From Amphiura filiformis (lineage: Eukaryota; Echinodermata; Ophiuroidea; Amphilepidida; Amphiuridae), in NCBI RefSeq assembly GCF_039555335.1, contig NC_092628.1:71949706-72013705 (forward strand): 64,000 nt of DNA. Reading direction: 5' to 3'. Within the stretch, counting starts at the first letter, position 1; every line of letters starts with the position of its first letter. Below the pieces are notes generated by a model that worked only from the letters and a program-made list of their open reading frames with translations, was not told the DNA's origin and searched no databases. This document shows positions 23,415 through 35,415 of the stretch, piece by piece. Made by a program: the position numbers and the translations under genes.

Positions 23415-25224
23415 TAATAATGGTTCAGCATTGAGTACAAATTCACATTCATTGTCTTTCTACACTTCTCATTTGAATGGATTATACAAGTAACTAATGG
23501 AGCAATCACTATTTACACTGGGGGTGGGGGATTTTAGGGGGATGCAAATTGTTTTGATTGATTTGAGGGGGACATGAAATTTTGACCTTAATATTGGAGG
23601 ACATGAAATTATATACAAGGAATAGAGGAATCAAGGGGGACATGAAATTTTTCCTTTGATATGAGGGGGATGCGAAATTTTTGTGCGAAAATATATAAAT
23701 CCTCTGCCCCCCCCCCTTGGGTGTAAATAGTGATCCCTAAGGACATCTTGTATTTCTTTGACTTGCAGTGAATGTTACAGTATTATTATGTTGTGTGTAT
23801 AATTGTTTATATATACAATTTTATATGATTAGCTTAGTGTCATCAAATATATGTCCTGTATGTATTGGCAATAACTGACTTTTTCCAACGTTAAAGATGA
23901 CCACTTTGTGTACCTTCAGCTGATTAGGTGTACAACATTAATCCATGTATCGGCTTAAAATTTGCTACATGGATTCTGTGAGTAATGAATAGAACATGAT
24001 TTATGTGCGTGTGTGTGGGGGTGGTTGGTATCTTAATGTTTTAGACACTAGCCCTTTGGGCCAGTAATTCTCTAATTTCTAGAGTTGTATGTGTAATTTA
24101 AACAAGAAGGGATGAAACTTATGCTGCAGTTTTTCAAGACAACTCATGTCTCCCATAACTCATATCTTCATGAGATGCTAACAGTATACTATCAATTTAA
24201 TTTTCACAATAGAGTTGTGTAAAATACATGTAATAATCTCTACCAATATTGGCCATCACTATGGTAGCATAGTAGCATATACAAGGAACATCATAATGTG
24301 ATTGTGATCCGCTCTAACAAAACCAGGAACATTTTTGATGTTTCATGATTTCAATAAAAATGTAAGCACTAGAAAATAAGCTTTAAAATGATACCAACAT
24401 TATATAAATAGCATCAATACTTTTCAAGATATGGATAATTTTGTAAATGATACCTTGATATTTTTGCCAAATTGCTATTCTGAGTAATGGGCAATTGGTG
24501 TCCTGCCTTACACAGGATTGAATAGGGATTACCATAGTTCAACTGTTATTTATTGATTAAATAAACCTCTTTTTAATAAGTAATTTCAAGGATTTTAAAG
24601 TCCACTTAGTCCCACAGTCAAATACCATGAAATTTAGAATTCCAAAATGTCATCTTTAAAGGCCTATAACTCGAAAACATGCCTGGCGACTTGTTCCCGG
24701 TTTTATTGGAGCTGGTCACATATACTGCTTGTATTCAAACCCATCATACAATCATGATGTAGTCTAGGACTTACTTGAGATGGGTTACAGATTTTTTGGT
24801 AAAATTTGTCCCTGAAGGTACACCAAGAACTTTGTTAAGTAAGTTTTTATTGTGGAGTAAAAATTAGCATATAAATTAATGTCAGTCAGAGGCTGGTCCT
24901 CTAGGTAAACATACAATATGCAAAATGTAAAGTTTTTAGAATTGTCTGTATATTAATTGTCAGGTGGTAATATAGAAGATTCTCTAAAATTGTTTTCACA
25001 TTGACTGGGAATTCAGTTTAGTTTAATAAAAAGATATAGAGAAGTGATCGGGTACAATATTAAATGAAGAAGAGGAGCTAAGAAAAGTATTTAATAGCGG
25101 CCCATACTGTCGCTTTCTGTGTTGTATTGTGGGCATGATCCTTGACCACACAACAGCATGTTTTCATGGTTCTGACCAGCCCACAAGCAAAGATATTGGT
25201 AATTGGGATCGCAGTCCATCATAA
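23415..25224. other. Intergenic, no gene; short GGGGGACATGAAATT motif repeated
   Basis: No exon was recognised. At about 23560-23690 a GGGGGACATGAAATT-like motif recurs four times with drift beside a C run. The rest is AT-rich without visible structure. Confidence 0.4.
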
Positions 25225-25296
25225 GGCTGGATAGCTCAGATGGTAGAGTACTTGCAACACAATCCAGAGGTTGCTGGTTCGAATACAGCTTCAGCC
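25225..25296 (+). tRNA. tRNA-like sequence, probably a tRNA pseudogene or SINE head
   Basis: The 72 bases fit a tRNA outline: acceptor arms GGCTGGA and TTCAGCC pair over 7 bp with one G-T, D-arm GCTC/GAGT, A-box TAGCTCAGATGG, B-box GGTTCGAATAC, T-stem GCTGG/ACAGC with one mismatch. The anticodon stem does not pair well and T33 is not in place, so no anticodon is assigned and it is probably not functional. Confidence 0.5.
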
Positions 25297-25680
25297 AGCT
25301 TATCTTAGCTCCCCTTTTTTCATTTCATACAAAATAGATGTTATTAAGTTTGCCAAGATTCCTATTACCAGATAAGTGTATGCACAACCTGTCGATAGTG
25401 GGCAAGACGGGTAAGATGGCCTGACAGCCCTTGCATACCTGTGGTAAAATGAATTCTGATAAACCATTTAATAAGTTATTATATTGTCTTCTCAATGTTT
25501 AACGGGATGATTGGAAAATAGCACCAGTTGGTAATCTTGGACATTACAGTTAATGGTCAGTATGTTTATTGTGATTTTGATTTGTCTTGCTTAAAACATG
25601 AATATTAATTTTGCACATTTTTTATCTTTGTTAAAGATCCTTTCCTGTAAAGTCTTTAGCACATCCTGTACACAACCCAT

Positions 25681-25938
25681 ATGTGATGTGATCAAGCAAA
25701 ATCAGTCGGAAGTCGGAAATATTGATTTTGAGATATAGCCAAATAAAGGAAGTATTTCCTCTTGTTATTTTGTTTTGGAAACTCCTCACATCTTTTGAAC
25801 TGGTTGTCCAAATTCAAATTCAGTTGGGTTTTTCTGCAAAATGTAGCTTTGCAAATGTTGTTTACAATCTTGTAAGAAACTGAAAATTGAATATGTCCGA
25901 TGTTCAGACTAATTTTTGTTTGATCACACCACATATAT
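25681..25938. mobile_element. Palindromic MITE, GATCAAG-TIR family, copy 2
   Basis: The left end GATGTGATCAAGCAAAATCA and the right end TTTTTGTTTGATCACACCAC are inverted repeats and match the termini of the element at 9468. The 88-codon minus-strand ORF across it is an element shadow. Confidence 0.75.
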
Positions 25939-26217
25939 GGGATTATATAATACCTCATCTAAAGATTCCCGCCATCTGATTGGTTAAAAGCGCGGGCATA
26001 GTTTTGACTATGCCCGCAAAAGTAATTATTCCCCGGGAATAGTTCTGCTTGTGCTTTGTTCCCAGCGTAAAAATGATATTACGCACACGTTAATGTTTTT
26101 GCGCACTATAATTATGCGGAAATCTCGGATTGTAATCTGTGCCGTTTGCATTGAAATTTTTCTTCCCAAAATCGATGCTTTTAACCAAACAGATGACAAG
26201 AATCTTTAGATTTGGTA

Positions 26218-26396
26218 TATAATACAAATATTGACTGCTTTTTATTCGGGGCATGGTTAAAATAATAGGCCCGCTGTGATCTCAAAACCATGACTATGCC
26301 CCTCAGCTATGCCTCGGGCATAGTCATGGTTTTGAGATCACAGCGGGCCTATTATTTTAACCATGCCCCTTATAGCAGTCAATATTTGTATAATAT
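26218..26396. mobile_element. Near-perfect 180-bp palindrome (foldback MITE)
   Basis: The arms of about 85 bp are almost exact inverted copies: CAAATATTGACTGCT..GGGGCATGGTTAAAATAATA on the left and its complement on the right, meeting around 26305. A smaller hairpin with GCGGGCATAG / CTATGCCCGC sits just upstream at about 25995-26028. Non-coding. Confidence 0.88.
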
Positions 26397-27205
26397 TCCC
26401 TTCCCTGTACATCCAAGGTGGCCACCATGGCATGAGCTTCCATCTTGGATGTGCAGTAAAGGTGAATTTAAAACCTGTTTATGATTAATGAGGAATGATC
26501 ATTTGAAATGTTTATGATTTTTCCCTCACTCACTTATCCAATGTGGTCACCATGGTGCCATTGCCTCATTTATGTGTTGTGAGCAGGAAGTTTGATGTTC
26601 TGTTAGCCCTGTAAGCAAAGGCTCTTATAGTCCACGTCTTAGAAGGTTAATAGATGTTTCATTGAAGTTTAGTTCATATTGTTTATTTTGCATAAAGATC
26701 AAACATTTGTACCATTATAAGAGTATATCAAAGTTCTTTGTTAAGTATTATTTCATTACTGTCAAGTGTCAAGTTTCGCTACATGTACATCATAGTATAA
26801 TTTGTTTTAAATATATTGAATATATTCAACTGGATTGTTTCTAAGTATATTATATGTTTGAAACTATATTGAATTCAAATAGCTGACAGCAAGGTAAAAA
26901 AGAGGAAGCGAGGCTGGAAATCTGAAGAAGCGTTTATTGTTTCCTGAATTATTCCCAATTCCAGAAAAATACAGAATTTCTTGGGATTTAAAAAATTTAT
27001 TCTGTTTTGCCAAATAAAACACAGCTAAATCCTAATCCTTTAGCTAGCTCTATCTGAATGTTCAAACTTGTGCCAAGTCTTTGAATTTTATGACTGCAAT
27101 GGTAAGAAATCATGCAAAACTGCATGTTTTTGGCCCATTTTCCCTCAAATTGCAAAACTATTAAAATTTGACTTTTTTTTGCCAGTTAGAACTAAGTAAA
27201 TAATT

Positions 27206-27530
27206 AAAGGGGCATTTCATGATCCACAGCCTCATCCTCCACTTTTCTCAAAAATTGAGATTTTTATACCACTGGAAACCTCTGATTACATAATGATTAT
27301 GTACATAATTTTTGCAGATTAATTTGTTTAGCAATAATATCGTCAAATTTGAATTACATTCTGGTACACTAGAACGAAATTTCAACACAGTGGCCTATAT
27401 GTGTGTAATACACATAATCATGCATAACTGGCAAATGCAAAATCTGAATCAACTGAAATTTTGGGAATAAAACTTTTTTCGTGGATATCTACTGAAAAAT
27501 GTCACAAAAAAGGATGCTAGGATCAGAAAA
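27206..27530 (+). repeat. Dispersed repeat, GGGGCATTTC family, copy A
   Basis: Begins AAAGGGGCATTTCATGATCC and ends near AAGGATGCTAGGATC. The same sequence recurs at 43816-44150 (same strand) and 59040-59310 (opposite strand), with many substitutions. Non-coding. Confidence 0.85.
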
Positions 27531-27978
27531 TACTTATTTAGCTATGTTTCATTTGGCAAAACAGGATATTTTTGTTACAGATTTATTTTAAATGGTTGAA
27601 ATGTGATGAGGCTAACATTTGTCATCGCACAAATAAATTTAATTCTGTGTATTTACTTGTAGCATTTCATATCCTGGCCCACATGAGTATGTCGTCTGCT
27701 TTTATCTTAAACAAAAGATGATTTTGATGATGTAACCTTAATTATTACACCTCATAAATATTCATGAGCAAATCATGCCAGTTTATTGGTCAATCGCATT
27801 TCACGATCCATTTCACTGTGTGATAGTTTTCCCTATCTACATGACAACCTCATCCCCATAGCCAAAGTTTGGTGTAATAAAACAAATACTACATGTTTAT
27901 ATCAGGGAAATAGGCAACTATTTTTTCCTCGGTCCTGACTACAGGCCTATCACCCCACAACATCTGGGTTTGGCTTAA

Positions 27979-28337
27979 GGGGGTACTACACCCCTGGCCA
28001 ATTTTATGCCAATTTTTGCATTTTTCTCAAAATTATAGCACATGGTGACAAGTAAGATATGTATATTATAGGGGCAAGGACTACAACTACTGTACTGAAA
28101 ATTCAGCAACTCAAAGCAAGCAAAGCAAGTAGTTCTTGATTTATTTATCAAATATTGGTTTTCCCTCATTTTTGACTGTAACCCCACAACTGTGGTCTGT
28201 GCTGAAATAAAATTTACAGTGCAGTAGTTGTAGTCCTTGCCCCTATAATATACATATCTTACTTGTCCCCAATGCGCTATAATTTTAAAGAAAAATGCAA
28301 AAATAGGTACAAATTTGGGCAGGGGTGTAGTACCCCC
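27979..28337. mobile_element. Palindromic MITE flanked by TTAA (piggyBac-like)
   Basis: TTAA at 27975-27978 and 28338-28341 flanks inverted ends GGGGGTACTACACCCCTG / CAGGGGTGTAGTACCCCC. Inner arms (GGGGCAAGGACTACAACTAC and complement) also pair. TTAA duplication is the piggyBac hallmark; the family call is inference from that. Confidence 0.82.
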
Positions 28338-28693
28338 TTAATAGGCCCATAGGCAGTACCTGGGGGAAAAGTTGTCTATTTCCCTCTATAACCATATAGT
28401 ATTTGTATACTACGTTACCAGTTTTAAACCTGATTATTAATGTAGCAAACATGTAGCTGTGCCTTGATTGGTAGCATTATGCCTCTATAAAAATGGTGTA
28501 TGTGAATAGAGTAAAATGTATTTTTTTACCCATCCCATGTTTTGTTATATAAAGTCGCATTGTTTATATTACCTAAATAGACATTATATTCTGTATGAAA
28601 TATTGTGTACTTAAATGGGTATAACATGTTACAAATGATGTTGAATAAATTTTATACATTTACTTGTAGATTGAATGTTTTCTGTTTTCTTAA

Positions 28694-28894
28694 GGGGTGG
28701 GGTATTCACAGTATTTTTTGTGGGAATGAGAGCACATCAGACATATCGAATTGCATTCTGAATACGAAGAATGTCCTTCTGATATCAAATAATTTTGATT
28801 TTTTTTAAATTCACGATCCCTCGTATTCAGAATGCAATTCGATATGTCTGATGTACTCTCATGAAAATGTCGCTAAACGCTAATATCAGATCCC
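28694..28894. mobile_element. Palindromic MITE flanked by TTAA, second family
   Basis: TTAA at 28690-28693 and 28895-28898 flanks a palindrome whose strongest arms are GCACATCAGACATATCGAAT and its complement. The termini (GGGGTGGGG / GATCCC) are less well matched than the arms. Confidence 0.7.
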
Positions 28895-29397
28895 TTAAGG
28901 GTAGACGAGGTATTGTTGGTCAAAGCAAAAAAAAAAATGATTTTCATTTTCTACATGTAAATCAATATTGAAAAATAACACTTTGATGTTTTGCAAAAAT
29001 TTATTCTACAAATCATATACTTTGAAAACTTGCTTGATTTATTGTTAAGGAGTTATGTAGATTTTACAAAAGTGTTGTTGTTTCAGCCCTCTTTACAACA
29101 TAACTCAAGAACCACAGGACCTAAAAAGTATATCTGTGATATTTGACTTCTTCTACACACTTGCTATGAAACGATCAATGCAATTTATTGCCAAAGCTCA
29201 CTACCAATCGCAAGATACTTTGAACTACCAAATTGCTACAGTTTAGTTGCTCACTGTAAGTTGTGCTTTCCCTTCATTGCAACTGTAATTATGACAAGTT
29301 CAACAAGCAGGAACTCAATCACTGTGGGGAACACTCACATGAGACCTATGACAATGCAGAATGCACATTAACTGGGTTCAAAATTAAAAAAAAAAAA

Positions 29398-29890
29398 GGT
29401 CATATCTTAAAATCCTGTCCATAAAATGAACCAAAATTGCACATAGGATTACTTCAATACTCTACTCTAAACACTAGTCAGTTACCAAACAGTTGTCCAA
29501 CTGACACAACAGCAAAATGCACTGACATGGAACAGCTTCCTGGACCACATTCACAGCCCAATAATTGGCACCCAACACAAGAAATCTGTGAGTAAGTGGA
29601 ATAGTGTGGAACTAGACCTGTTTCTTGAAGAAAGTGTGTGAAAAGCAGAAGCAGCCCATTCCACACTATTCCACTTACTCTAATGTAAGGATCTTGTACG
29701 CATTCTCACAGATTTCTTTTGCTGGGTGCCAATTATTTGCCTGTGAATGTGGTCCAGGAAGCTGTTCCGTGTCAGTGCATTTTGCTGTTGTGTCGGTTGA
29801 CAACTGCTTGGCTACTGACCGGTGTTTAGAGTAGAGTAATCCTGTGCGTAATTTTGGTTCATTTTTATGGACAGGATTTAGGATGTGACC
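29398..29890. mobile_element. ~490-bp foldback element
   Basis: It starts GGTCATATCTTAAAATCCTG and ends CAGGATTTAGGATGTGACC. The two arms of about 220 bp are inverted copies with scattered differences and meet near 29635. The two ORFs of 62 and 69 codons are the same arm read in opposite orientations and are not genes. Confidence 0.88.
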
Positions 29891-30490
29891 TTGTGAAAAG
29901 TGATAAGTTTCTTTTTGAGCTCAGTTTATTTTTTTGAGATATCCTGAAGTGCATTCCCAGAAAACGTTTAAATGTCAGTTTTATATAAAGGGTATAAAAC
30001 ACAGGCTATAAAACATTTTAATAACCTTTTGGATAACATTTCAGAAAACTTGTAAAACATTCTAACATAATGTTGTTAAGTATTGGTAATATGAAAGTCA
30101 ATATTGTGCCGCAGCTGATGCAGACCTATTCAATTCCAACAAGACAGATTTGTGAACAAAGTAGAGAGTTTTTGGAGTATGTTACTTGTGTCAGGTTGTG
30201 GCTTGCATTTTGATTTTGTTTGAACAATTACAACTTAAAGTGAGAAGTAGTATTTACATAATGAAAATTTTGCAAAAATTCAACAATTTTCCTAGGTTTA
30301 CAAGATAAATGAAATACTGTTAGACAATACCAAGAATCACTACAGCACACTGGACTATATGTGCAATATTTGTATTCTTCAGAAATATTTACACACATTT
30401 GTTTTGATTTTTGAGTAAATGGAAAGGAGTCACAGATGGACAGATGTACATAATAATTATGTGCTCCAAAAACTCTTTATCTTGTATGAG

Positions 30491-30798
30491 TACCATATTC
30501 ATTCTACATGTAATAAGCACCCAGGGCGCTTAACAAAGTCATTTTGGGTGGGCGCTTATTTTTTACCTGGTCGGCTGGTTTACCTAATTTTTTCAAAAGG
30601 GGCGTTTATTAAAGACAAATTTATGTATGTTATAAAATGTATTGCAAGTTTACACATGATTTCTAGTCCTCCAGCTATTTCACTGTTTCGATGTCTATCC
30701 GTCACTTCAACATTGATGGTACGTACCCTTTAGCAAATTGAAAATACCCTGGGTGGGCGCTTATTGGGGCATGGGCGCTTATTGGAATGAATACGGTA
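30491..30798. mobile_element. MITE with repeated GGGCGCTTATT motif
   Basis: The ends TACCATATTCATTC and GAATGAATACGGTA are inverted repeats. GGGCGCTTATT or its complement occurs about six times near the two ends. Non-coding. Confidence 0.7.
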
Positions 30799-31461
30799 CT
30801 ATGCTGCTCGTGAGTTGTATACTGTCCAACTCTCCAATATGGAGTCAAATGGGCAGATTTTGTGACCTTTGCTATGGTTTCTTGATAGTCTTGATTACTT
30901 AGTTACTGCTGCTTTGAAGCAGTCTGGTTTCGTGAATGTTGATTAAAATATGGTGGTAACGTTTATTTGGTTTATATAAGGCAAAAATTATTCAGCTTTT
31001 TTTACTGCATGCGTCAATGAAGTCCCCTACTCAATGCTCACGTAAATTCACATTTAAGCGTCTGCTAGTCACACATTACGCAATGCGCAACAAGCAATTC
31101 TATATCAATACACAGTGTTTTGAAAACACTGTGAACTGTTTTGATTCCTATTTTTTCGCCTTATATAAGCTAAACAAACTTAAGAGTTCCTGTCACGGAT
31201 TGTTTTCGGTACAAATGAGTTCTTGTAGCAATCTCTGATGTTTTGAATATAAATCAGGATGATGATGCCATGGCTGGCATTGGACAGGTTGCTCTTTATG
31301 GGGTTGCGAGAAAAGCTAGGTACAATTTAGAAAGTTGTCCAAGTTTGATGGTAACTCAGTAGTCTGCTTACAGCAGGCGCAGGCACAGATCCAGGTTTTT
31401 GGCTTGTTTCATAATTGGTTGCATACCTGATTCATGGTAGCCATTTGAGGGGGGGGGTTGG

Positions 31462-31737
31462 GGTGCTCAAGGCAGTCAATCCAAGGCAACATAATAAATT
31501 GTTTACATAAATGGATGAATGAAAAGAGGGGGTGTGCTCAAGGCAGTCAATCCAAGGCAACATAATAAATTGTTTACATAAATGGATGAATGAAAAGAGG
31601 GGGTGTACTCAAGGCAGTCACTCCAATAATAAATTGTTTACATAAATGGATGAATGAAAAGAGGGGGGGGTGTGTAATCAAGGCAGTCAATCCAAGGCAA
31701 CATAATAAATTGTTTACATAAATGGATGAATGAAAAG
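31462..31737. repeat. ~71-bp tandem repeat, about four units
   Basis: Units read GTGCTCAAGGCAGTCAATCC, then CATAATAAATTGTTTACATA, then a GAATGAAAAGAGGGGG end. The third unit lacks about 8 bases after the CAGTC. It lies just 3' of the first cyclotransferase-like gene. Confidence 0.93.
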
Positions 31738-31814
31738 GCACAGAAACAAAAGTAGGTTTCAATGGATTTTGGTTCAACTTTGGAATGTGGATCTTTTTCA
31801 AATTTGAATAAAAA

Positions 31815-31820
31815 TTTATT
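31815..31820 (-). terminator. Poly(A) signal AATAAA for GGACT-like copy 1
   Basis: TTTATT on the plus strand gives AATAAA on the minus strand, about 57 bases after the stop of copy 1. Position fits a short 3' UTR. Confidence 0.5.
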
Positions 31821-31876
31821 TTGAGGTGAAATGTTACACTGCAATGAATAACAATTTCATGATTTGTAAATAAGGC

Positions 31877-33765
31877 TCATTGCTTAACAGATTTGTTCAT
31901 ATAATCTTTCAAGTCCTCTATGCTCATGTCTACTTTTTCCAGTGGTACGTGTGCATGGTTTGGATTTCCATAAGCATCATACTTCTCATTGAATGTTAAA
32001 TCCAACAATTCATCTTTGTAATTCTGCAATGCATAAAAGTAACATTCTTGGATGGCGCTGTTAGACTTTCCACTGGTGTCAGCTTTGTTGACAACTGTTT
32101 CCATGGTAACTGTTATGCATATTCTTTGGTAAGTATTTTCTAATTCATCTAAGAAATGTAGCATCTCTTCATCAACTCTGTAAACCTCACCCAAAATATG
32201 CTGTTTTAGAAAGAAAAATACCAGAAATAATTGCTGCATGAAAGAACAAACAATACTACTGGGGTGAAAAATGTCCTATGAAAGTGGTAATGTGACACGA
32301 TCAAGGGAAATGAGTCGGATGTCGCTAATATTGATTTTCAGATATTGCCAAAGAAAGTGTTCAAATTCTTTTGTTTTATATTGTTTTCAGCGATTGATAA
32401 ATTGACGTACCTTCGCAACGAAAAGTCATATCAACATGGGGTTTTCAGTTTCCTGAAACATATGTAAACTCATTTTGGACCAGGGTCGACATGTAACCCA
32501 TTCCCAAAATTTTGGACAAATAAGGCCTACCATTAATTAATTTTGGTTAATAGAAGTTGAATATCGGTCTTAAAATGCTCTTTTAAAACAATTGCGCGCG
32601 GAGCGCGCGAAATTTTGGACAAATAAGGCCTACCACTAACTAATATCTGTCTTAAAATGTTCTTTTAATTGATTTTGTGCTGAAATGCGTGCAAAGCGCC
32701 AAAATTTTGACTTTTATTGCTTGGAGGCGCAGAATCGATGCAGAATTGGTCAATTTGGCGCCCCCTAAGGGTAGCGCCCGGGGCATGTTGCCCCCCCTAG
32801 TTACGCCACTGATCTCGGGTTTGGTCATCTCCAATAAAGGTTATAAAAGGTTATACCTATAACGGGCTATTCCATTTAAAATCCACACTACCTGTGTGGA
32901 AGAATTTGGAAATATCGTCCACAGGGGGAGTATGAATTTTAAATAGGATTAGCACATTAACCAACTCTATTTGAAACTCACCCTCCCTCGATCTGTGGAA
33001 GATTCAGGTTGAATCTTTTCCACAGGAGTGTATAATTGCAGGCCCCATGATACGCTATCCTGCTTTGTTACCAAAGTCGTCATACAGACTCATGAATGCC
33101 TACTAGACAGCATCATACAATTACATAAACTTACCAAAAAAGAAGAGAAGAACATGCAAAGAAAGAACCAATCTAAATATTCATGACATTTTAATAAAAA
33201 GACATTTCACAGTTCACACAAGAAATTGATAAAATGGGGTAGGGATAGCTGGGATCATTAAATAATGCTGTGGTACTCAAATTACACATTTGGACAGGGG
33301 TGTGCGCTGAACTCAGAAACTCCTACCCATGGATTTTTTGGGGGGTGCTGATTTTGAAAAATTGGACTTTTTCCAGGGGGGGCAATTTTGTGAAAAGTGT
33401 ACTTTCTTCCCAAAATTTGGACCTTTTTTGACCAAAAAAAGCGTAAAACCCAGATTTGTTTTGCTCGTTACGCTCTCAAATTCTTAAATTTTGAGACTTT
33501 TTATACACATTTGCAAATTTGGGGAGGTGATGTGGCCGCACCCTCCCTGCGTACGGGCCAGATTATAATAATTACTTACATGTCCAACTCCAGGTTTATC
33601 AAGCACAAAAGGAATATTGAACTTGGTAGCTACCACCAAAGGCCATTTCTCGACGGTCTTAGCTTTCCCAACAAATGTGGCATGACCTTTTTCTGACTTG
33701 GTCATCAGCTCATGAAAGGGCTGGCCATTCTGAAGGGTGCCATACGTAAATACCAGATGGCTCAT
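31877..33765 (-). CDS. Gamma-glutamylaminecyclotransferase-like protein, copy 1 (two exons)
   Basis: Exon 1 is 33765-33580 (ATG at 33765) and exon 2 is 32200-31877, joined in phase 0 over a GTAAGT...CAG intron, giving 169 residues. The YGTLQNGQP loop at residues 8-16 is the family's substrate-binding YGxxxxG motif; KWPLV, NIPFVLDKPG and GEVYRVDEEML follow as in GGACT/AIG2-like proteins. The acidic residue in FLDELE corresponds to the catalytic Glu. Known family members release 5-oxoproline from gamma-glutamylamine crosslink fragments in the cytosol; this activity is inferred here. Against copy 2 it lacks three residues immediately after the catalytic Glu and five in a later loop, so activity may differ. 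The intron holds MITE fragments absent from copy 2. The ORF extends upstream of exon 2 into intron and should not be read as coding there. Confidence 0.9.
32289..32360. mobile_element. Single end of a GATCAAG-family MITE
   Basis: GACACGATCAAGGGAAATGA and the following TTGATTTTCAGATATTGCCA match the left end of the element at 25681. No opposite end was seen, so it is a truncated copy within the copy 1 intron. Confidence 0.5.
32864..33035. mobile_element. GGGCTATTCC-family MITE, truncated copy
   Basis: The left end GGGCTATTCCATTTAAAATC and the inner GGAAATATCGTCCACAGGGG are as in the element at 22398, but the right terminal repeat is missing. In the copy 1 intron. Confidence 0.78.
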
Positions 33766-34002
33766 CTTGAGTTTGCAGTTTGTTATTTGTAGACTTTACA
33801 TATGCCACATAAGCTTACTGATACTAGCTGTAGGCCTATACATGTGACACATTGTACATAAGATGAGTCCCGGGCTATAGTATGCAGAGAGTTGCCACTC
33901 TAGTCAAGGCTGGCTGTTGGCATGGTAAGTTTTCAATTGATAGTTCATATGTGGCAAATTGCGGAGGTTCTATAAAATGGCTTTAGCTTTTAGGTTTGTC
34001 AC

Positions 34003-35026
34003 ATGAACTACATGATTGTATGTAAATGGGTCATATTACATTATCATCATGTTGTTAGGATGACATTATGTGACCTCAAAAGCATAGCTTGTAAAAAGGC
34101 CCAGTCCATTGGGCTTCATGCTAGGATGGCTTTCATACACTTCTTTTTTCTTTTCTTTTTTTGCCCCAAAAGGTCACAATGTTGTCTAAATGTCAATTAT
34201 CAAATGTAAAATATTTTTTGGCACACATTTGCATCAATTAGGTCTTCATTTTGCAAAAGTTTCTCACTTCTCAGAGGGCACATCTTCCCTCAGACGTATG
34301 TGGCACAACCATGGCACGATGGCCGCTTTGTGGCCATCCTTCACACTTTATACATTTTTTTGTATTTTATTTATCAAATGAGTATGAATCAATTTACATA
34401 TTGTATAATATTAGGAACTATAAGCATACACCTAATGCTTTATAAAATGATAGGTGAAGAAACCAGGATATTCGTAGGTAACATGAACGATTTAACAATA
34501 TCTATATTGAGTTTAGAGGTTCAAATTTTGCCATTATGTTTATGAATGAATAAATTGGTAGTTTTTAGATCTTTTTCAGATGGTACGTCCAAATGAATAA
34601 ATGTTATTACCTTAGATCAAACATTTTTGATGCTTTTAGCAAGATTTCGAACACTTCATTTTAATATACAAGTAGTTAAACAGCAAATTTACATAATAAA
34701 TAATTGTGGAATGAATCCGTATATGGGTAATAATATTGTCCGGGGTACCGCTTAAAGTTTTTGACAATTAATTTCCATTGGTAGGGACACTTCATTACAC
34801 ATGTCATGTATTATGCTGTATTCGTAAGTAACATTTCAGTATTTGTGGGTAAGAATTAGACTTTTGGTGGATATCGCAATCAAATCTTCATTTTATAAAG
34901 CACTTTGAATGTATTATTTTCTTTATGTGCATTTATTGATACTAGAGACCCTATCATGTATTAAATAATGTCGGTTCACAGCGGTTGAATGAGGATTGAT
35001 GTAAGAAACAAAGGCACTAAAGTGAC
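34003..35026. other. Spacer between the two cyclotransferase-like genes
   Basis: No exon seen. About 33880-34150 resembles 37940-38225 upstream of copy 2 (CAAGGCTGG, AAGGCCCAGT, ATGGCTTT), so it belongs to the duplicated unit. The part near 34210-34330 resembles the repeat at 36700-37080. Confidence 0.5.
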
Positions 35027-35213
35027 TTTAATTGACTAGTGACTTCCCCTCCAACATGAACTTCTACTTCGACCTTGCTCTTTGCAGCGCTGATTTCCAT
35101 GCCAAGTCGCCTTGCACTGTCATCTAGCCTTCTTGTGAGGTCACTTAGTTCTTCAGGTTGTCCTGCCAAGAGGTCGATATCATCAGCGAATCGCAAGTTG
35201 GTAACCCTTCGCC
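35027..35213 (-). pseudogene. Non-LTR retrotransposon reverse transcriptase fragment
   Basis: Read on the minus strand, one open frame gives RRVTNLRFADDIDLLAG, holding the reverse transcriptase catalytic FADD motif, then a Glu/Arg-rich helix and LGMEISAAKSK, the typical downstream block of LINE reverse transcriptases. Only about 60 residues remain with no start or flanking domains, so it is a dead fragment, between the two cyclotransferase-like genes. Confidence 0.85.
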
Positions 35214-35415
35214 CTAATAAAGTTGTCTGAATTCAATGCATTTCAGTATTGGATATCAAAGTTTGTATCAATGGGGCATTTATTAGTGATTTCCATTTTT
35301 TAAAGATATATCTAGTGCTATGAAAAAATTGTAGGCCTATTCGTAGGTAATGTAACAAAATACCACTCAAACAATTATTACATAAAAATCATAATTATGT
35401 ACAAATATGTGAACA

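Noticed and set aside
29478-29834. Two similar ORFs on opposite strands
   Set aside because: They are the two arms of one foldback element read in both directions.
32201-32239. N-terminal MQQLFLVFFF extension of the copy 1 exon 2 ORF as a signal peptide
   Set aside because: It is the pyrimidine-rich acceptor region of the intron read through; the CAG acceptor at 32201-32203 and the copy 2 structure show the exon starts after it.
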